This document shows, piece by piece, positions 9,708 to 19,031 of a stretch of DNA of 23,806 bases. The translations under genes were made by a program, and so were the position numbers. The first letter of the stretch is position 1. Each line of letters opens with the position of its first letter. The notes below the pieces were generated by a model. That model ran no database searches, had not been told where the DNA came from, and saw only the letters and a list, made by a program, of their open reading frames with translations. Source of the DNA: Perkinsus chesapeaki (Eukaryota; Perkinsozoa; Perkinsida; Perkinsidae); the NCBI GenBank assembly GCA_013115145.1, contig JAAPAO010000558.1, positions 1 through 23,806 of the forward strand, read 5' to 3'.

Positions 9708-10118
9708 TGATTATTATGTAAAACAATATTTATCGATTAACAATCTAGCACAATAATCACCGCCATAAACTCACCCCATCAAAATCGTGTACGAATCAAC
9801 CTAAGATCCGTACGATCCCACAACTACTAGCTCAACATTGTGCTCGAGGATATCACTTAATAATCGATCATCTAGGCGAGCGCTACTTCAAAAAAGCACC
9901 TTGCCAATTCCCACTACTCAAACACAACAATAGGTTAACCGGGTAGTTGTTTTCGAGTCAGAATCCTTCTACAACATTAATCTTCTCTTGATTTAGTCTT
10001 ACCACTTTGTGGTGACTTTGGTATACACTACTACGCTTCACACATAATAGAGAACCAAAAACAACAAGAAGATAAAATAAAATAATAATTGATTCTGAAC
10101 TTAACTAATAAAAGCACC
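9708..10118. promoter_or_regulatory. Spacer between Alba A and Alba B; probable Alba A promoter
   Basis: No gene is seen. At 9871-9881 the plus strand reads tctaggcgagc. Its reverse complement gctcgcctaga occurs in the upstream regions of the other two Alba genes (11149-11159 with one mismatch, 12544-12554 exact). It lies about 165 bp upstream of the Alba A ATG. A shared regulatory site is inferred. Confidence 0.35.
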
Positions 10119-11061
10119 TTAGGCGCCGACTTGTGGAGCTTCGGAGTTAACCTTCCCATTATCTGATACAAAAACCGTAAAATTGCGTTGCAAACATAAA
10201 CCCTTACCTTGCTCCTTCTTGCCCCCTTTGTTTCTACGGCGACGATCACGGCGCTGTTTCTTGACGGCAGAGTCGTCCTCTGTGGTGGAATCTGTATTAA
10301 GCAATACTTCCACAAACAAGTGACGTGCCTACCAGCACCGGCCTTCACAGGCGTGACTTCGACTGGCTTCGTTGGAGCATTCTTCCTATTCCTTGGACGG
10401 AAACGGTACCCCGATCGGCCAGCTGGACGACCCGAACGATAGCTTGGAGGCTCGGCGAGCACCGGACGCCTAAAATACGGTAAGTGAAGAACCGGAGAAC
10501 AAAGGTTATCTGACTTGATAAACTGGTGCTCTTTGACATCCTCTTCTTTAATTTCTTTACTGGCTCTTAAAGTGACGACCAAAGATGGCACAATGCGGAC
10601 TTGAGTCACATTGGTAACATCATCATCGTGTTCACCAACTGGCTCGAACACGTCCTCAACATCACTTGAACCAAGTTCCACCTGAACAAAAGACACCTGA
10701 CAACTCTAGTAAAGATCCTCCCACCTCTTGAGACAAAGAGGGGATACGACGGCTTAGAATCTCCGACACAATCACAGCCTTGGCAATGGCAGTACCTAAC
10801 AATACAAATAACTAACTTGATAGAGCCAAGGTCCAACCTCTAGCCATTATCCTGATCTCTTTGGTAGCAGTATGCTTCTCTGAACCAATAAAGTGTTCAA
10901 TGGCCTCATCAACAAAGGCATTAACACGACCCATGGAAGTGACTCTCACTTCCGTCACGCCGTCCTAAACATCAACAGTAGCCAAATGGAGAAGGGGTAC
11001 AAGATACCTCAGGAGCGGCTAAAGTTGGGCTCTTCTGCACACGTCGGAACTTGGTAACCAT
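10119..11061 (-). CDS. Alba-domain protein with basic tail (Alba B)
   Basis: Seven exons: 11061-11008, 10964-10838, 10795-10725, 10681-10515, 10469-10333, 10291-10208 and 10162-10119, giving 227 residues. The domain follows an 18-residue lead (MVTKFRRVQKSPTLAAPE). Alba landmarks are TEVRVTSMGRVNAFVDEA, MARGTAIAKAVIVSEILSRR, QVELGSSDVEDVFEPVGE and VRIVPSLVVTLRA. The C-terminal region is Arg/Pro-rich (SYRSGRPAGRSGYRFRPRNR) and then strongly basic (KKQRRDRRRRNKGGKKEQ). The GR/RG repeats are typical of RNA-binding eukaryotic Alba proteins. Exon 1 (54 nt) and the phase-1 intron within the (A/S)RG motif match Alba C exactly, and the 71-nt exon 3 matches Alba A. The intron at 10514-10470 starts gtcaga rather than gtaag and is the weakest join. 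Confidence 0.9.
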
Positions 11062-11452
11062 TTAAGTAGCTGGGCAGACAAGAATCTAATAAATAAACAG
11101 TTACAAGCAAACTAAATACGATCACAATCTCGTGCGATCGGAAGACGCGCTCGCCCAGAAATCATTACAAATGAAACGGCCAAAAGAATCTTCAGAGTGC
11201 GCAACCCGTCGAAACGAAGATACTTTCTGATTAAAGAACACAACTGACTGGATAATAATTGACAATCGTTAAATTGGTGAAAGCGTCGCAGTACGTAGTG
11301 ACGCGTGACTAGCCACTCGGCGGCTTGATAATATCACTTAGGATGTGCTGCTGATCACCGAATACCTCCCTTTAGCGAGGATTCAACCACCAGCTGAATG
11401 ACATCTAAAGATGCAGTAATAAAATTCAATTAACTAACAGCATTCCTACAAC
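11062..11452. promoter_or_regulatory. Spacer between Alba B and Alba C; probable Alba B promoter
   Basis: No gene is seen. The plus strand holds gcgatcg at 11134-11140 and gctcgcccaga at 11149-11159, about 75-100 bp upstream of the Alba B ATG. Both motifs recur upstream of Alba C. Confidence 0.35.
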
Positions 11453-12336
11453 TTAAGCTGCGACCTTGTTCTCATTCTCCTTCTTTCCGCTTTCCTTATT
11501 CTTCTCATCTAAAGAACAACATGCATTGAGGAATCACAAATAGTAAAACCCTCACTTTTAGTAGCTTCTCCGGATTTACCACGAGGACGATCGCTGCTAC
11601 GGCGACCACCACGACCTGAAATAATGTAAACGAAGACACCAAGGGACTTGCCTACCTTTGCCTTTGCCGCCCTTTCCTTTTCCACCTCCACGGCGACGTC
11701 CTTCACCGACAAGCTCTGGACGTCTGAGAAAGAAATTAAATTTAAAACGGTGTAAAAGTTAAAGGTTATCTACTCAACGAACTCATCGGGTTTAATAGCA
11801 TCTTTCTTGACCGCCTTGGTAGCCGTCAAAGTGATAACCAGGTAAGGTACAATACGAACCTGTTTTACCTGTTGAAAAAGAAGTGTGATAGTTATAATTT
11901 TGCATATGTCTTATTACATGTTCTTTTTCTTCATCATTAACAGGTTCATATTCCTCCTCGACATCGTTGCTACCAAGATCAACACTTTGCTTCAACCCAG
12001 GTATACGGCGAACGAGGATCTCCGAGACAATAACCGCCTTGGAGATCGCTCCACCTGAAATACGAAAATTCTATCAGAAATTGCACGTCATTGTTTACCT
12101 CTGGACATGATCTTGACGCTTTTACAGGCCTTGTGTTCTTCATCATCACCGAGGAACCAATGAATAGCTTCATCGACGAAGTTATTAACACGTCCAATTG
12201 AGGTAATACGAACCTCCCCATCTGCAGCCTGAAAACTATAAGTCTAAAACAGTTGGATTGTAAGATATTAAATAAGGCTCACCTCAGCTTTTTCAGTGGT
12301 CTTCTCAACACGACGATAAGTGGAACCAGTTACCAT
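11453..12336 (-). CDS. Alba-domain protein with RGG-type tail (Alba C)
   Basis: Seven exons: 12336-12283, 12228-12099, 12054-11918, 11868-11774, 11723-11656, 11615-11550 and 11508-11453, giving 201 residues. The Alba domain is the most canonical of the three: EVRITSIGRVNNFVDEAI, SRGGAISKAVIVSEILVRRI, QSVDLGSNDVEEEYEPVN and QVRIVPYLVITLTA. The phrase VRRIPGLKQ matches the usual helix-strand turn of eukaryotic Alba and Rpp25-like proteins. The tail is RRRGGGKGKGGKGKGRGG, then a charged Lys/Glu end. Such Gly/Arg/Lys tails bind RNA. Position and exon structure mark it as a tandem duplicate of Alba B. A second acceptor 9 nt downstream of 11868 would drop three residues without frame change. Confidence 0.92.
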
Positions 12337-12634
12337 TTAGAACTTGGATATAATAGAACCCTAAATACAGAGGTATCAAACTCAACCTAAAGATACGCTT
12401 CATCAAAGAATAGATCCTTTCGAAATGACATAGTCTTAGATATAACTACAACTCTACCGAATACCTTAACAAGAGGACCAAAACAGGAACGCGCTGCGAT
12501 CGCGTTCAACATTGAGAGATCCCAAAAATCGTCGACAAATTTCGCTCGCCTAGAAATGCGTTTGCGTGCAGATGGTTGACGTCATTCACTAATTGGTTAT
12601 TCAGTAACAACACAAAACAAGGAGACAATAAGAA
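12337..12634. promoter_or_regulatory. Probable Alba C promoter region
   Basis: The 298-bp spacer contains gcgatcg (12496-12502, inside tgcgatcgcg) and gctcgcctaga (12544-12554), about 160 and 210 bp upstream of the Alba C start. No ORF is supported. Confidence 0.35.
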
Positions 12635-13537
12635 TCAACGTCTACGTCGATTACGCATCGGTTGATGATGATGCGTCTCTTTTGTATCATCAATTCCATC
12701 GAGTAGGCCGCTATTGCCACTTTTCTTAGACTTCAGTCCGTCCGTAAAAGGATTGGCATTCGGAGGCGCCAGACTGGTGGTGCCAGTGAACACGCCCTCT
12801 GCTTTGCCTGTTGTAACTACGAGAACTCGAATTCGCACGAAGGGTTATTGAATAAGTCACCTTCGCCGGTGGAGCCGGATACGGGAGTGCTTCCAACACC
12901 ATCGTTTTCCGCGTCGCAGTAATCCCGAGATCCAAGGAAAAGACCAGACGACTGAAATAAAACCATACAAGCGAGTCACGCACAAGTGACAACTCACTCT
13001 CAAGGAAGATCTCCGCCGATTAACTCTCTCAGCCGCTCGCCCCGCTGCAGACCGAGTTGGCGGTCTCGGTCTTTTTTGAAGTTTTACTGGTGAAACAATT
13101 CCTGAACGAAAACCTACGAGTCTACTACGAATAAGGACGATGGTACTCCTGATAGTTGTAGGCGCTCGAGAGGCCACTTGGATGCCTGAGGTAGCACAAA
13201 ATTGGTATGAATTTGCACGCACGCGCACGACAGCACTTGCATCGCTGAGATCGCCTGGTTGAAGAGATCGACCATCAATTGCGTTATCAGTTTCATCAGC
13301 TGATTCGCTTGGTGGTGTTGTCGAGGGAAGAGTTTGGCCCAAGTGAGGAAGCCGGTCCAAAAGATGCATGGAAGAACCGTTGAAGGCCTGAAGTGATCAC
13401 ACTTATCATTGATTTATCTAAAGTATATAAACTGTGAAGGGGTGGAACCAAAATCTTACCTGATCAAAAGCACTATCATCCTCATCACTGTAGAGTTGGT
13501 TCATTTCTGAAGTGTTACAATTCTGACAATCCCACAT
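12635..13537 (-). CDS. Basic protein of unknown function (243 aa)
   Basis: Exons 13537-13460, 13387-12998, 12951-12861 and 12807-12635 join in one frame of 244 codons. The N-terminus (MWDCQNCNTSEMNQLY) has a CxxC pair but no matching second pair, so a zinc site is not established. An acidic stretch (YSDEDDSAFDQ) follows, then a Ser/Thr/Pro-rich part. The middle is basic (KLQKRPRPPTRSAAGRAAERVNRRRSS). The C-terminus contains PPNANPFTDGLKSKKSGN and ends HHHQPMRNRRRR, which looks like a nuclear or nucleic-acid-binding tail. I do not recognise the family. The central part of exon 2 is less protein-like and might hide another intron. It lies upstream of the Alba genes on the same strand. Confidence 0.55.
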
Positions 13538-14022
13538 CGTAGTCACCCCTACCAGCATTCATCTCCCGAGTTTGGTGCACAATATCTCTCCATAGGGACC
13601 CAATCTGCTTATTCCTATTAGAATGAATTTACAATGCTACACGTCCTAGCCTTCTATGTACCTCCGTTTGCTATGGAGGGCGGGATCAGCCAATACAGCT
13701 AATGGCCTTGGGGGGAACGGGAACTGAAAAGGAACTCAGAAATATTGGATGTTATCATGTGTCAGCAAAATAAGTTGTCAGTCTTGCAGTGAAATGCATA
13801 GAAATTTCAATATATGATAAATAGACAGCCTCGATGTTGATGGATGATGTTGAGCGGTTTACCTCATCGTTATCGACTTGTCGACTTCTTTTACTTGCCA
13901 ACCTCCTCATTTTCTTTCATAATTAAACTTGAATCTCCAACTTGGTACAACTCAACTCAACTGCAATATGGCATTAACATCAACATCAAGATAATCACTC
14001 TTATCATATTTATATTATTAGT
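13538..14022. other. Spacer, no gene seen
   Basis: The region contains the promoter side of the gene at 12635-13537 and the 3' flank of the gene at 14023-14861. A plus ORF at 13844-14026 is short, ends in an Ile/Leu-rich low-complexity run and has no splice support. Confidence 0.5.
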
Positions 14023-14861
14023 TTAATTTTGCTCATCTTCATAACCACTATCATCATCATACTCTCTTTCGTCTTCACCTTCATTATAACTCTTCAAAAT
14101 GCCATCATCGGTAACATAGTTCGCCTCATGGTCAGGTGACCCCATAAGGGAATCGATGTTTCGAGAATATTTACAGAACTCCTTAATAATAACGAGTTCA
14201 TCACTCATGGTTCTTTTTTTAGAGTTAGCATTCTCCTTGAAATCTTCATTTTCATCCATAAGTTTGGTAAATAAATCATTTAACAGTTTACTGCAGCTCT
14301 TAACCTCGCCATCTAATAAAGTTCCTTCAAGCATCCGATTAATATAAGCATCGCCATCACGTTTGTGACTTCCTGTTGAAGCGAAGCGTCCAGAGTCACT
14401 GAGAAGGTTAAATTACACCAGATACCAATGAACCAATGATTGGTTACCAATCTTCTTACATTGCTCCCTCCAAAGAAGGATTCTTGTTGCATGCCGCCCA
14501 AAGTGGCACCAGACGCTTTTCGTCATGCACTTCGAACATAACCCCCCATCTCTGACTCTCCAATTCAACGCCAACCGGGGAGATGTAACAAAGGCGTCTA
14601 AACGCCAAATCTTTCCCAACAGTTGTGGCCTAAGGAAGTACAGCTCAATAGGAGGAGCGTTCGTTTATCATTCAGAAGACCCGGGTTCGAACCTACCACG
14701 ATGTTTGGTAAATAACCGATATCCTCTTGTCTCAATATCTTCTTAAAGCCACGTTTGAATGTATTCTTGACCAGCCTGCTTCGCCTAACGGATGCCCTAC
14801 TACGCGTCCTCGCCCCTTCGACAACCACAAGTAGCAATAAGCCCAAGAATGGTAAATGCAT
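14023..14861 (-). CDS. Secreted four-cysteine protein (member 1)
   Basis: Exons 14861-14697, 14629-14460 and 14398-14023 give 236 residues; intron 1 is phase 0 and intron 2 is phase 2. The start MHLPFLGLLLLVVVEGARTR is a clear signal peptide. A basic pro-like segment follows (RRSRLVKNTFKRGFKKI). The mature part has exactly four cysteines: in RRLCYISP, LWAACNKN, VKSCSKLL and IKEFCKYS, spaced 32, 44 and 39 residues apart. The C-terminus is strongly acidic (EGEDEREYDDDSGYEDEQN). I know of no named family with this pattern. The same four-cysteine layout, intron phases and acidic tail appear in the genes at 17472-18215, 18343-18915 (no acidic tail) and, partially, 23558-23806. Secretion and disulfide bonding are inferred. 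The small frames in the other registers over this locus are shadows. Confidence 0.8.
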
Positions 14862-14998
14862 TAAACGTTAGAGACGATATAATAAAGCATCAGCATCCAG
14901 CATCGTCACTCCAATGGTTAACACAACATTACAATATTAGTATTCAACAACAACACCTTCACATTCATCATGCATCCTTCACATTAATAACAACACAC

Positions 14999-15196
14999 TT
15001 AATCGTCAAACTCATTAAACTGGTCAAATTTGTCAGATCCAATGGCATTAGTTTGTTCAGTGGGCTTATCTTCAGGTTCATAAGAGTCCATCATTTCACA
15101 GACTTTATCAACCACCTTGCGGCTGGCAGTTCCCCAAGTGCGGCCAATCGCATTCTTCTGGAAGGTACGGAAAGCAACCTTGCATGAATCTTTCAT
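14999..15196 (-). CDS. Conserved-looking 65-aa protein, unknown
   Basis: Intact single-exon ORF, start at 15196 preceded by an A-rich leader (aaaagaaaaatg). The sequence is balanced and hydrophilic: MKDSCKVAFRTFQKNAIGR, a basic helix (TASRKVVDKVCEMMDSY), then an acidic Phe-containing end (SDKFDQFNEFDD). There is no signal peptide. It is divergent from the PA2G4 gene across 165 bp, an arrangement also seen at eIF5A. The family is not recognised. The plus-strand ORF over the same DNA is less protein-like. Confidence 0.6.
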   Translation of the reverse strand: MKDSCKVAFRTFQKNAIGRTWGTASRKVVDKVCEMMDSYEPEDKPTEQTNAIGSDKFDQFNEFDD

Positions 15197-15361
15197 TTTT
15201 CTTTTCGGCTACGTCATAAATTGCCAAATGTTAAAAGCGCGCACCCAAACAATCGATTTCGGAATTAGCCGTCTCGCACGTCTCTTTGGGTTTCCTTTCC
15301 TTCACGAGCATTCTCAAGATTCTCCATAGGTTGATAAATTGGCCACCTGTTTGCCGACGTA
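15197..15361. promoter_or_regulatory. Bidirectional spacer of the 65-aa gene and PA2G4
   Basis: 165 bp between divergent start codons. It contains agcgcgcac near 15235 and atcgatttcgg near 15251. No TATA box is evident. Function is inferred from position. Confidence 0.35.
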
Positions 15362-17051
15362 ATGTCTGACTCTGAATACGAAGACGAAGTGACTGATCTA
15401 TCCAACCCTGATGTAACAACAAAGTACATTACAGCGGCAGGTAATGTTAATAATAATAATGCTTTTTAATAATCTTTAGGTATCACTAATAAGGCCTTAG
15501 AATTGGTCTGTAATGCAGTGAAGCCTGGTGCTGACGTATATGATCTTTGCAGATTGGGTAAGCTTCATTTTGATTTACTTTATTAGTTCCAAACATAGGT
15601 GATGATTTCATCGAGGAACAAACAGGAAAGCTTTATAATAAAAAGGTGCAACATTACCTTATTAAATGTTAATACCTTTATAACAGGTCAAGGGTGCAGT
15701 TGTCCCAAAGGGTATCGCTTTCCCAACATGCGTAAGCATCAACGAAGTGGCTGGACATTTCAGCCCTTTGCAAGGAGAGTCTGTCACCATTAAGGAAGGT
15801 GATATCGTAAAGGTAAGAGGAAGATCTTATTTTACCAACTCGCAAAAGATTCTTGTAAGGTTGACCTTGCCGTTCAAATTGACGGTTTTATTACTGCTGC
15901 CGCAAACACTGTTGTTGCTGGTGATGCCAAGGTGTCCGGCAAAGCAGCCGATGTGGTAATGGCTGCTCACACTGCCGCTGAAGCCGTTCTTAGGAAAGTT
16001 AAACTCGGTAAGTAATCTAGCTTATATTACCAATCTATAATGTGTTGATTATATTAGGTAACACTAATACCGATATAACTAATCTTATACAGCAAGTAGC
16101 GGATGAATGCGGAGTTCAGCCTATTCGTGGTGTACTCAGTCATCAACTTGAAAAGCATAACATCGAGGGAGAGAACGTAAGTTTGCCTGTTGGTGCTGCT
16201 GCTGTTGATGCTTTCCTAATGTTATTATTTATCAGGCTATCGCATCCAAGTTCACTGAAGATCTCAAGGTCCCCGAATTCGTTTTCGGTCTCAACGAAGT
16301 GTAAGCCTTTATTTTATACTGTATTTGCCTATAATACCCTTATAGTTATTGCCTCGATATTCTCATGTCAACTGGTGAAGGTAAGGCTCGTCCTTCTAGC
16401 GATTATCGTACAACTGTGTATCGTCGTGCACCAGGCAGGAATTATGTAAGAGCCAACAACCAAATGCATAAATGAACTCTGATCCTTTCAGACCCTCAAA
16501 CTGGCTCGTGGCCGCCAGTTTGTTAATGAGGTTGAGAGAAGGTTCCCTAGTGGTGCATTCTCATTGGCGGACTTTAAGGACATCACTGGTGCCAGGTAAC
16601 TACGTTTAACATTTGGATACCTTGAATGTTATGTATCTTATAATAGGTATGGTGTTCAAGAAGCCCTGAAACATGAGCTGCTCCATGAGTATCCAGTAAG
16701 TTAGGGAAAGGTTATTATTATAATAATCATGTTCAAAGGTCCTCTCTGAGAAATCTGGTGAGATTGTTGCCCAGTTCAAGTTCACAGTGCTCCTTCTACC
16801 CGGCGGTACGAAGAAGGTTGCTGGTCTTCCATTCACTTCAGCTGGTAAGGAGTTTGCTCTTAGTTCTCATTCTGGGTATGTTATTATTATTATTATCAGG
16901 CCAATTTGAAACCGACAAGACGGTAAAAAATGAGGAGTTGAAGGCTTTGCTCGCTCAGAGTGCCAATCCGAAGAAGAATAAAAAGAAGGCTGCTAAAAAG
17001 AACAAAGAGCAAGAGAATCCCAACAACAACAACAACAAGAAGCAAGAGTAA
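15362..17051 (+). CDS. PA2G4: PA2G4/EBP1-like protein (inactive M24 peptidase fold)
   Basis: Twelve exons: 15362-15440, 15480-15557, 15599-15645, 15687-15812, 15860-16007, 16058-16176, 16236-16300, 16346-16445, 16492-16595, 16647-16695, 16739-16844 and 16900-17051. They give 390 residues, close to the human length of 394. Landmarks in order: PDVTTKYITAAGITNKAL, KGIAFPTCVSINEVAGHFSP, KEGDIVKVDLAVQIDGFI, EVYCLDILMSTGEGKARP, YRTTVYRRAP, HELLHEYPVLSEKSGE, VAQFKFTVLLLPGG and a Lys-rich tail (KKNKKKAAKKNKEQ). EBP1 has the methionine-aminopeptidase pita-bread fold without a working metal site. It binds the 60S tunnel exit, rRNA and some mRNAs, affecting ribosome biogenesis and translation. The tail is an Asn-rich low-complexity run. 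The family call is firm; all 11 introns are 39-59 nt. Confidence 0.97.
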
Positions 17052-17471
17052 AGAACGTTTAAGGTGGGAAATAACAAATACATAACCAATAGTAAACATT
17101 ACCTCTTCTAGTATCTACTGTGATGACTCACGATGATGATGATGATGAAGTATTAACTATGATGATGATGTGCAATGATAAGTATGACTTAACATTGTTT
17201 GATTACTACTTGGACTTCCAAAAAGTTCATATAATGTCGAGACTAGTTAACCACTTAGTTTCATTATTATTATTTTGCTTTTTGTCAATTAATACTACCA
17301 AAGTTCCCGTCTCCCATTCGACATCGATTACCCTGGCGCGCGGCGTTATTTCGTAAATTCGAGCATTTGTTCAGTTTCCGGTGTAAAGGAGTCTCCTTCT
17401 GGCCCCCATTAGAGTCCTTTTGCCTCTACTGGTTGACACGATAAAGATTTCAGTTTAAAAAGTGTTGGTAA
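17052..17471. other. Spacer with a possible 40-codon signal-like ORF
   Basis: The region has a gat-triplet run (17130-17150). An ORF at 17234-17356 (+) encodes MSRLVNHLVSLLLFCFLSI and a short polar end. It resembles a signal peptide with no mature domain, so I do not call it a gene; it could be a dead first exon of a secreted-protein paralog. Confidence 0.35.
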
Positions 17472-18215
17472 ATGTTATTCAATAGTCTCCTCTTCGTCTT
17501 GTTGGTCACTTTGTCCGTCACTGAGGCAGCATTAACCGTAAGAAGGCTGCTGCCTATCGTACCACCAACGTATTTGCCTTTAAACAGGTAAAGTCACTAA
17601 AGCAGACTGCTAATGCCTGTACGATCAAATCACATGGTTCCCTTGCTGTCCTCAAATATGAAGGTGAAGGCGATAAATCAACTCCTTATGTCAAAGAGTT
17701 GGTCTGCAAAGAAGGTTTTAAGAAGGGATTCTTTGGAAAGAAGAAAACACGCAAAAGCTATGAGCTAGGGTAAGGCAGTACTGTTCAATCTTACCTATTC
17801 CTACTTGTTGTTCAGAGCATTCACCAATAGAAATCTGCTGGCTCCATTTTTTAAAGATTGGGTGCCTCGCAAGGGACATCTACAGAACGCCTTTAACTGT
17901 GTGAGCGCTGCTAGACATCTACATAACAAACTGAAGACTATCTATCTCCGTTCTAAGAAATGGTGGTATCGTGTCCCTGGAAGAGCTAGTTACAGATTTA
18001 TGGAGTTTATGTGCTCACTGAAGTATCAAGAAGATGGTCCAGCACTGTTTATGAAACTACTTGATAGCGGAGCTCACAGTCAAGTCATTATTGGTAAGTT
18101 GAAGGCCGCTAAAGAAGGATTTAATGAAATGCATGACGCTGCTGTTGCTGATGGTGAGGAAGGAGAGATGGATGAAGAAGAAGAAGAAGAAGAAGCCCAG
18201 GAGGAAGAAGAGTGA
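17472..18215 (+). CDS. Secreted four-cysteine protein (member 2)
   Basis: Exons 17472-17537, 17588-17769 and 17816-18215 give 215 residues. Intron 1 (phase 0) falls right behind the signal peptide MLFNSLLFVLLVTLSVTEA; intron 2 is phase 2. Four cysteines occur in the mature chain, in NACTIKSH, ELVCKEGF, AFNCVSAA and EFMCSLKY, spaced 28, 48 and 37. The part between the second and third cysteines is basic (KKGFFGKKKTRKSYEL). The C-terminus is an almost pure Glu run after EGEMD. The next gene downstream shows the same first spacing (28) and nearly the same exon 2 length (182 against 185 nt), so the two are tandem paralogs. The function is unknown; a secreted or vesicular protein with two disulfides is inferred. 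The TGA stop at 18213-18215 follows the Glu run. Confidence 0.85.
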
Positions 18216-18342
18216 ATATTAAATAATTATTATGCATGTTGATACGACGATGTCCATATTTATCAGCTAATAGCTTAATATTTGAGTTAATAATAACTCA
18301 TCATACTGATGCGTAAGGTTCCTACTCTATGTCAGTGTTATA

Positions 18343-18915
18343 ATGTTTTGGAAACTAAATTACATTCTCACTCAACTTTTGCTCACTACTTCTTTCGTCG
18401 TAATAATAACAATAATGTGAATGTTGCTACTTCCCACTCAGATTGTGAACAAGCCCGATCAGAGGCAATTTCCGGGCGAATGTGAAGTGAAATCCGACAA
18501 AGAAGGATCTGCTAGATTTCATTATACGCAGCATGATGGCCGTAAACTGACAATAACACATCTTTTCTGTAGACAAGACGTGTCTGCGCAAGGCATAGCA
18601 GGGGTAGATTATACAGCTAGAGGAAAGTAAGAAGGGGTATTGTAATTAGTACTGCTGCCAGTTGCCTGTTAATTATGTTTTAGAATTCCTATTACCAAAC
18701 TTCTATCCAATTTGGCTTTGGATAGGAACAAGGGGCTTCGTAAAAAGCTGAAGAGAGTAAGAAATCATTTAGAAAAGTGTAAAGTGTATGTCAAAAAGTT
18801 GTATAGAGTTGCCAAGGCCAATAGAGAAGTAGAATCGCTTGAAATTATTGTCGAAAATGATCACTTCATGGCATATATTTGTGAGAAAGCTAATAAGCAG
18901 TTCAAATCAAGATGA
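18343..18915 (+). CDS. Secreted four-cysteine protein (member 3)
   Basis: Exons 18343-18399, 18442-18626 and 18684-18915 give 157 residues; intron 1 is phase 0 and intron 2 phase 2. The N-terminus MFWKLNYILTQLLLTTSFV is signal-like. Reading through intron 1 hits a TGA, which supports the splice. The mature chain has four cysteines, in GECEVKSD, HLFCRQDV, LEKCKVYV and AYICEKAN, spaced 28, 50 and 33. The last third is a basic helix-rich region (LRKKLKRVRNHLEKCKVYVK). It lacks the acidic tail of its relatives and ends KQFKSR. It starts 127 bp after the stop of member 2, in the same direction. The sequence has diverged far (short matches such as C-x-(I/V)-K-S and FM-x-(F/Y)-x-C), so the pairing rests on cysteine spacing and gene structure. 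Confidence 0.82.
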
Positions 18916-19031
18916 ATGCAACTTTAATGATCTTTCACTACATGTTAATATGGGTGTATGTAATATATGTTTCGAGTTAGTAAATATAAAACAATAACAT
19001 CACACAGTAAAGATTTCATTTCCCCTTACTC
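18916..19031. other. 3' flank of member 3
   Basis: AT-rich spacer up to the left terminal repeat of the mobile-element remnant. No gene is seen. Confidence 0.5.

Noticed and set aside
13844-14026. Plus ORF of 60 codons with a hydrophobic C-terminus
   Set aside because: The hydrophobic part is a translated AT-rich low-complexity run, and no splice joins extend it.
14685-14705. tRNA-like B-box (gggttcgaacc) suggesting a tRNA gene
   Set aside because: The flanking bases do not form a T-stem, no A-box, anticodon arm or acceptor stem fits, and the site overlaps the donor of intron 1 of a coding gene.
15747-16449. Separate plus ORFs inside the PA2G4 locus
   Set aside because: They are exons read through into introns or out of frame; the spliced model accounts for the coding parts.
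17120-17356. ORF beginning with an Asp/Met run and ending in a signal-like segment
   Set aside because: The first half is a translated gat repeat, and the signal-like part has no mature domain after it; noted only as a possible dead first exon.
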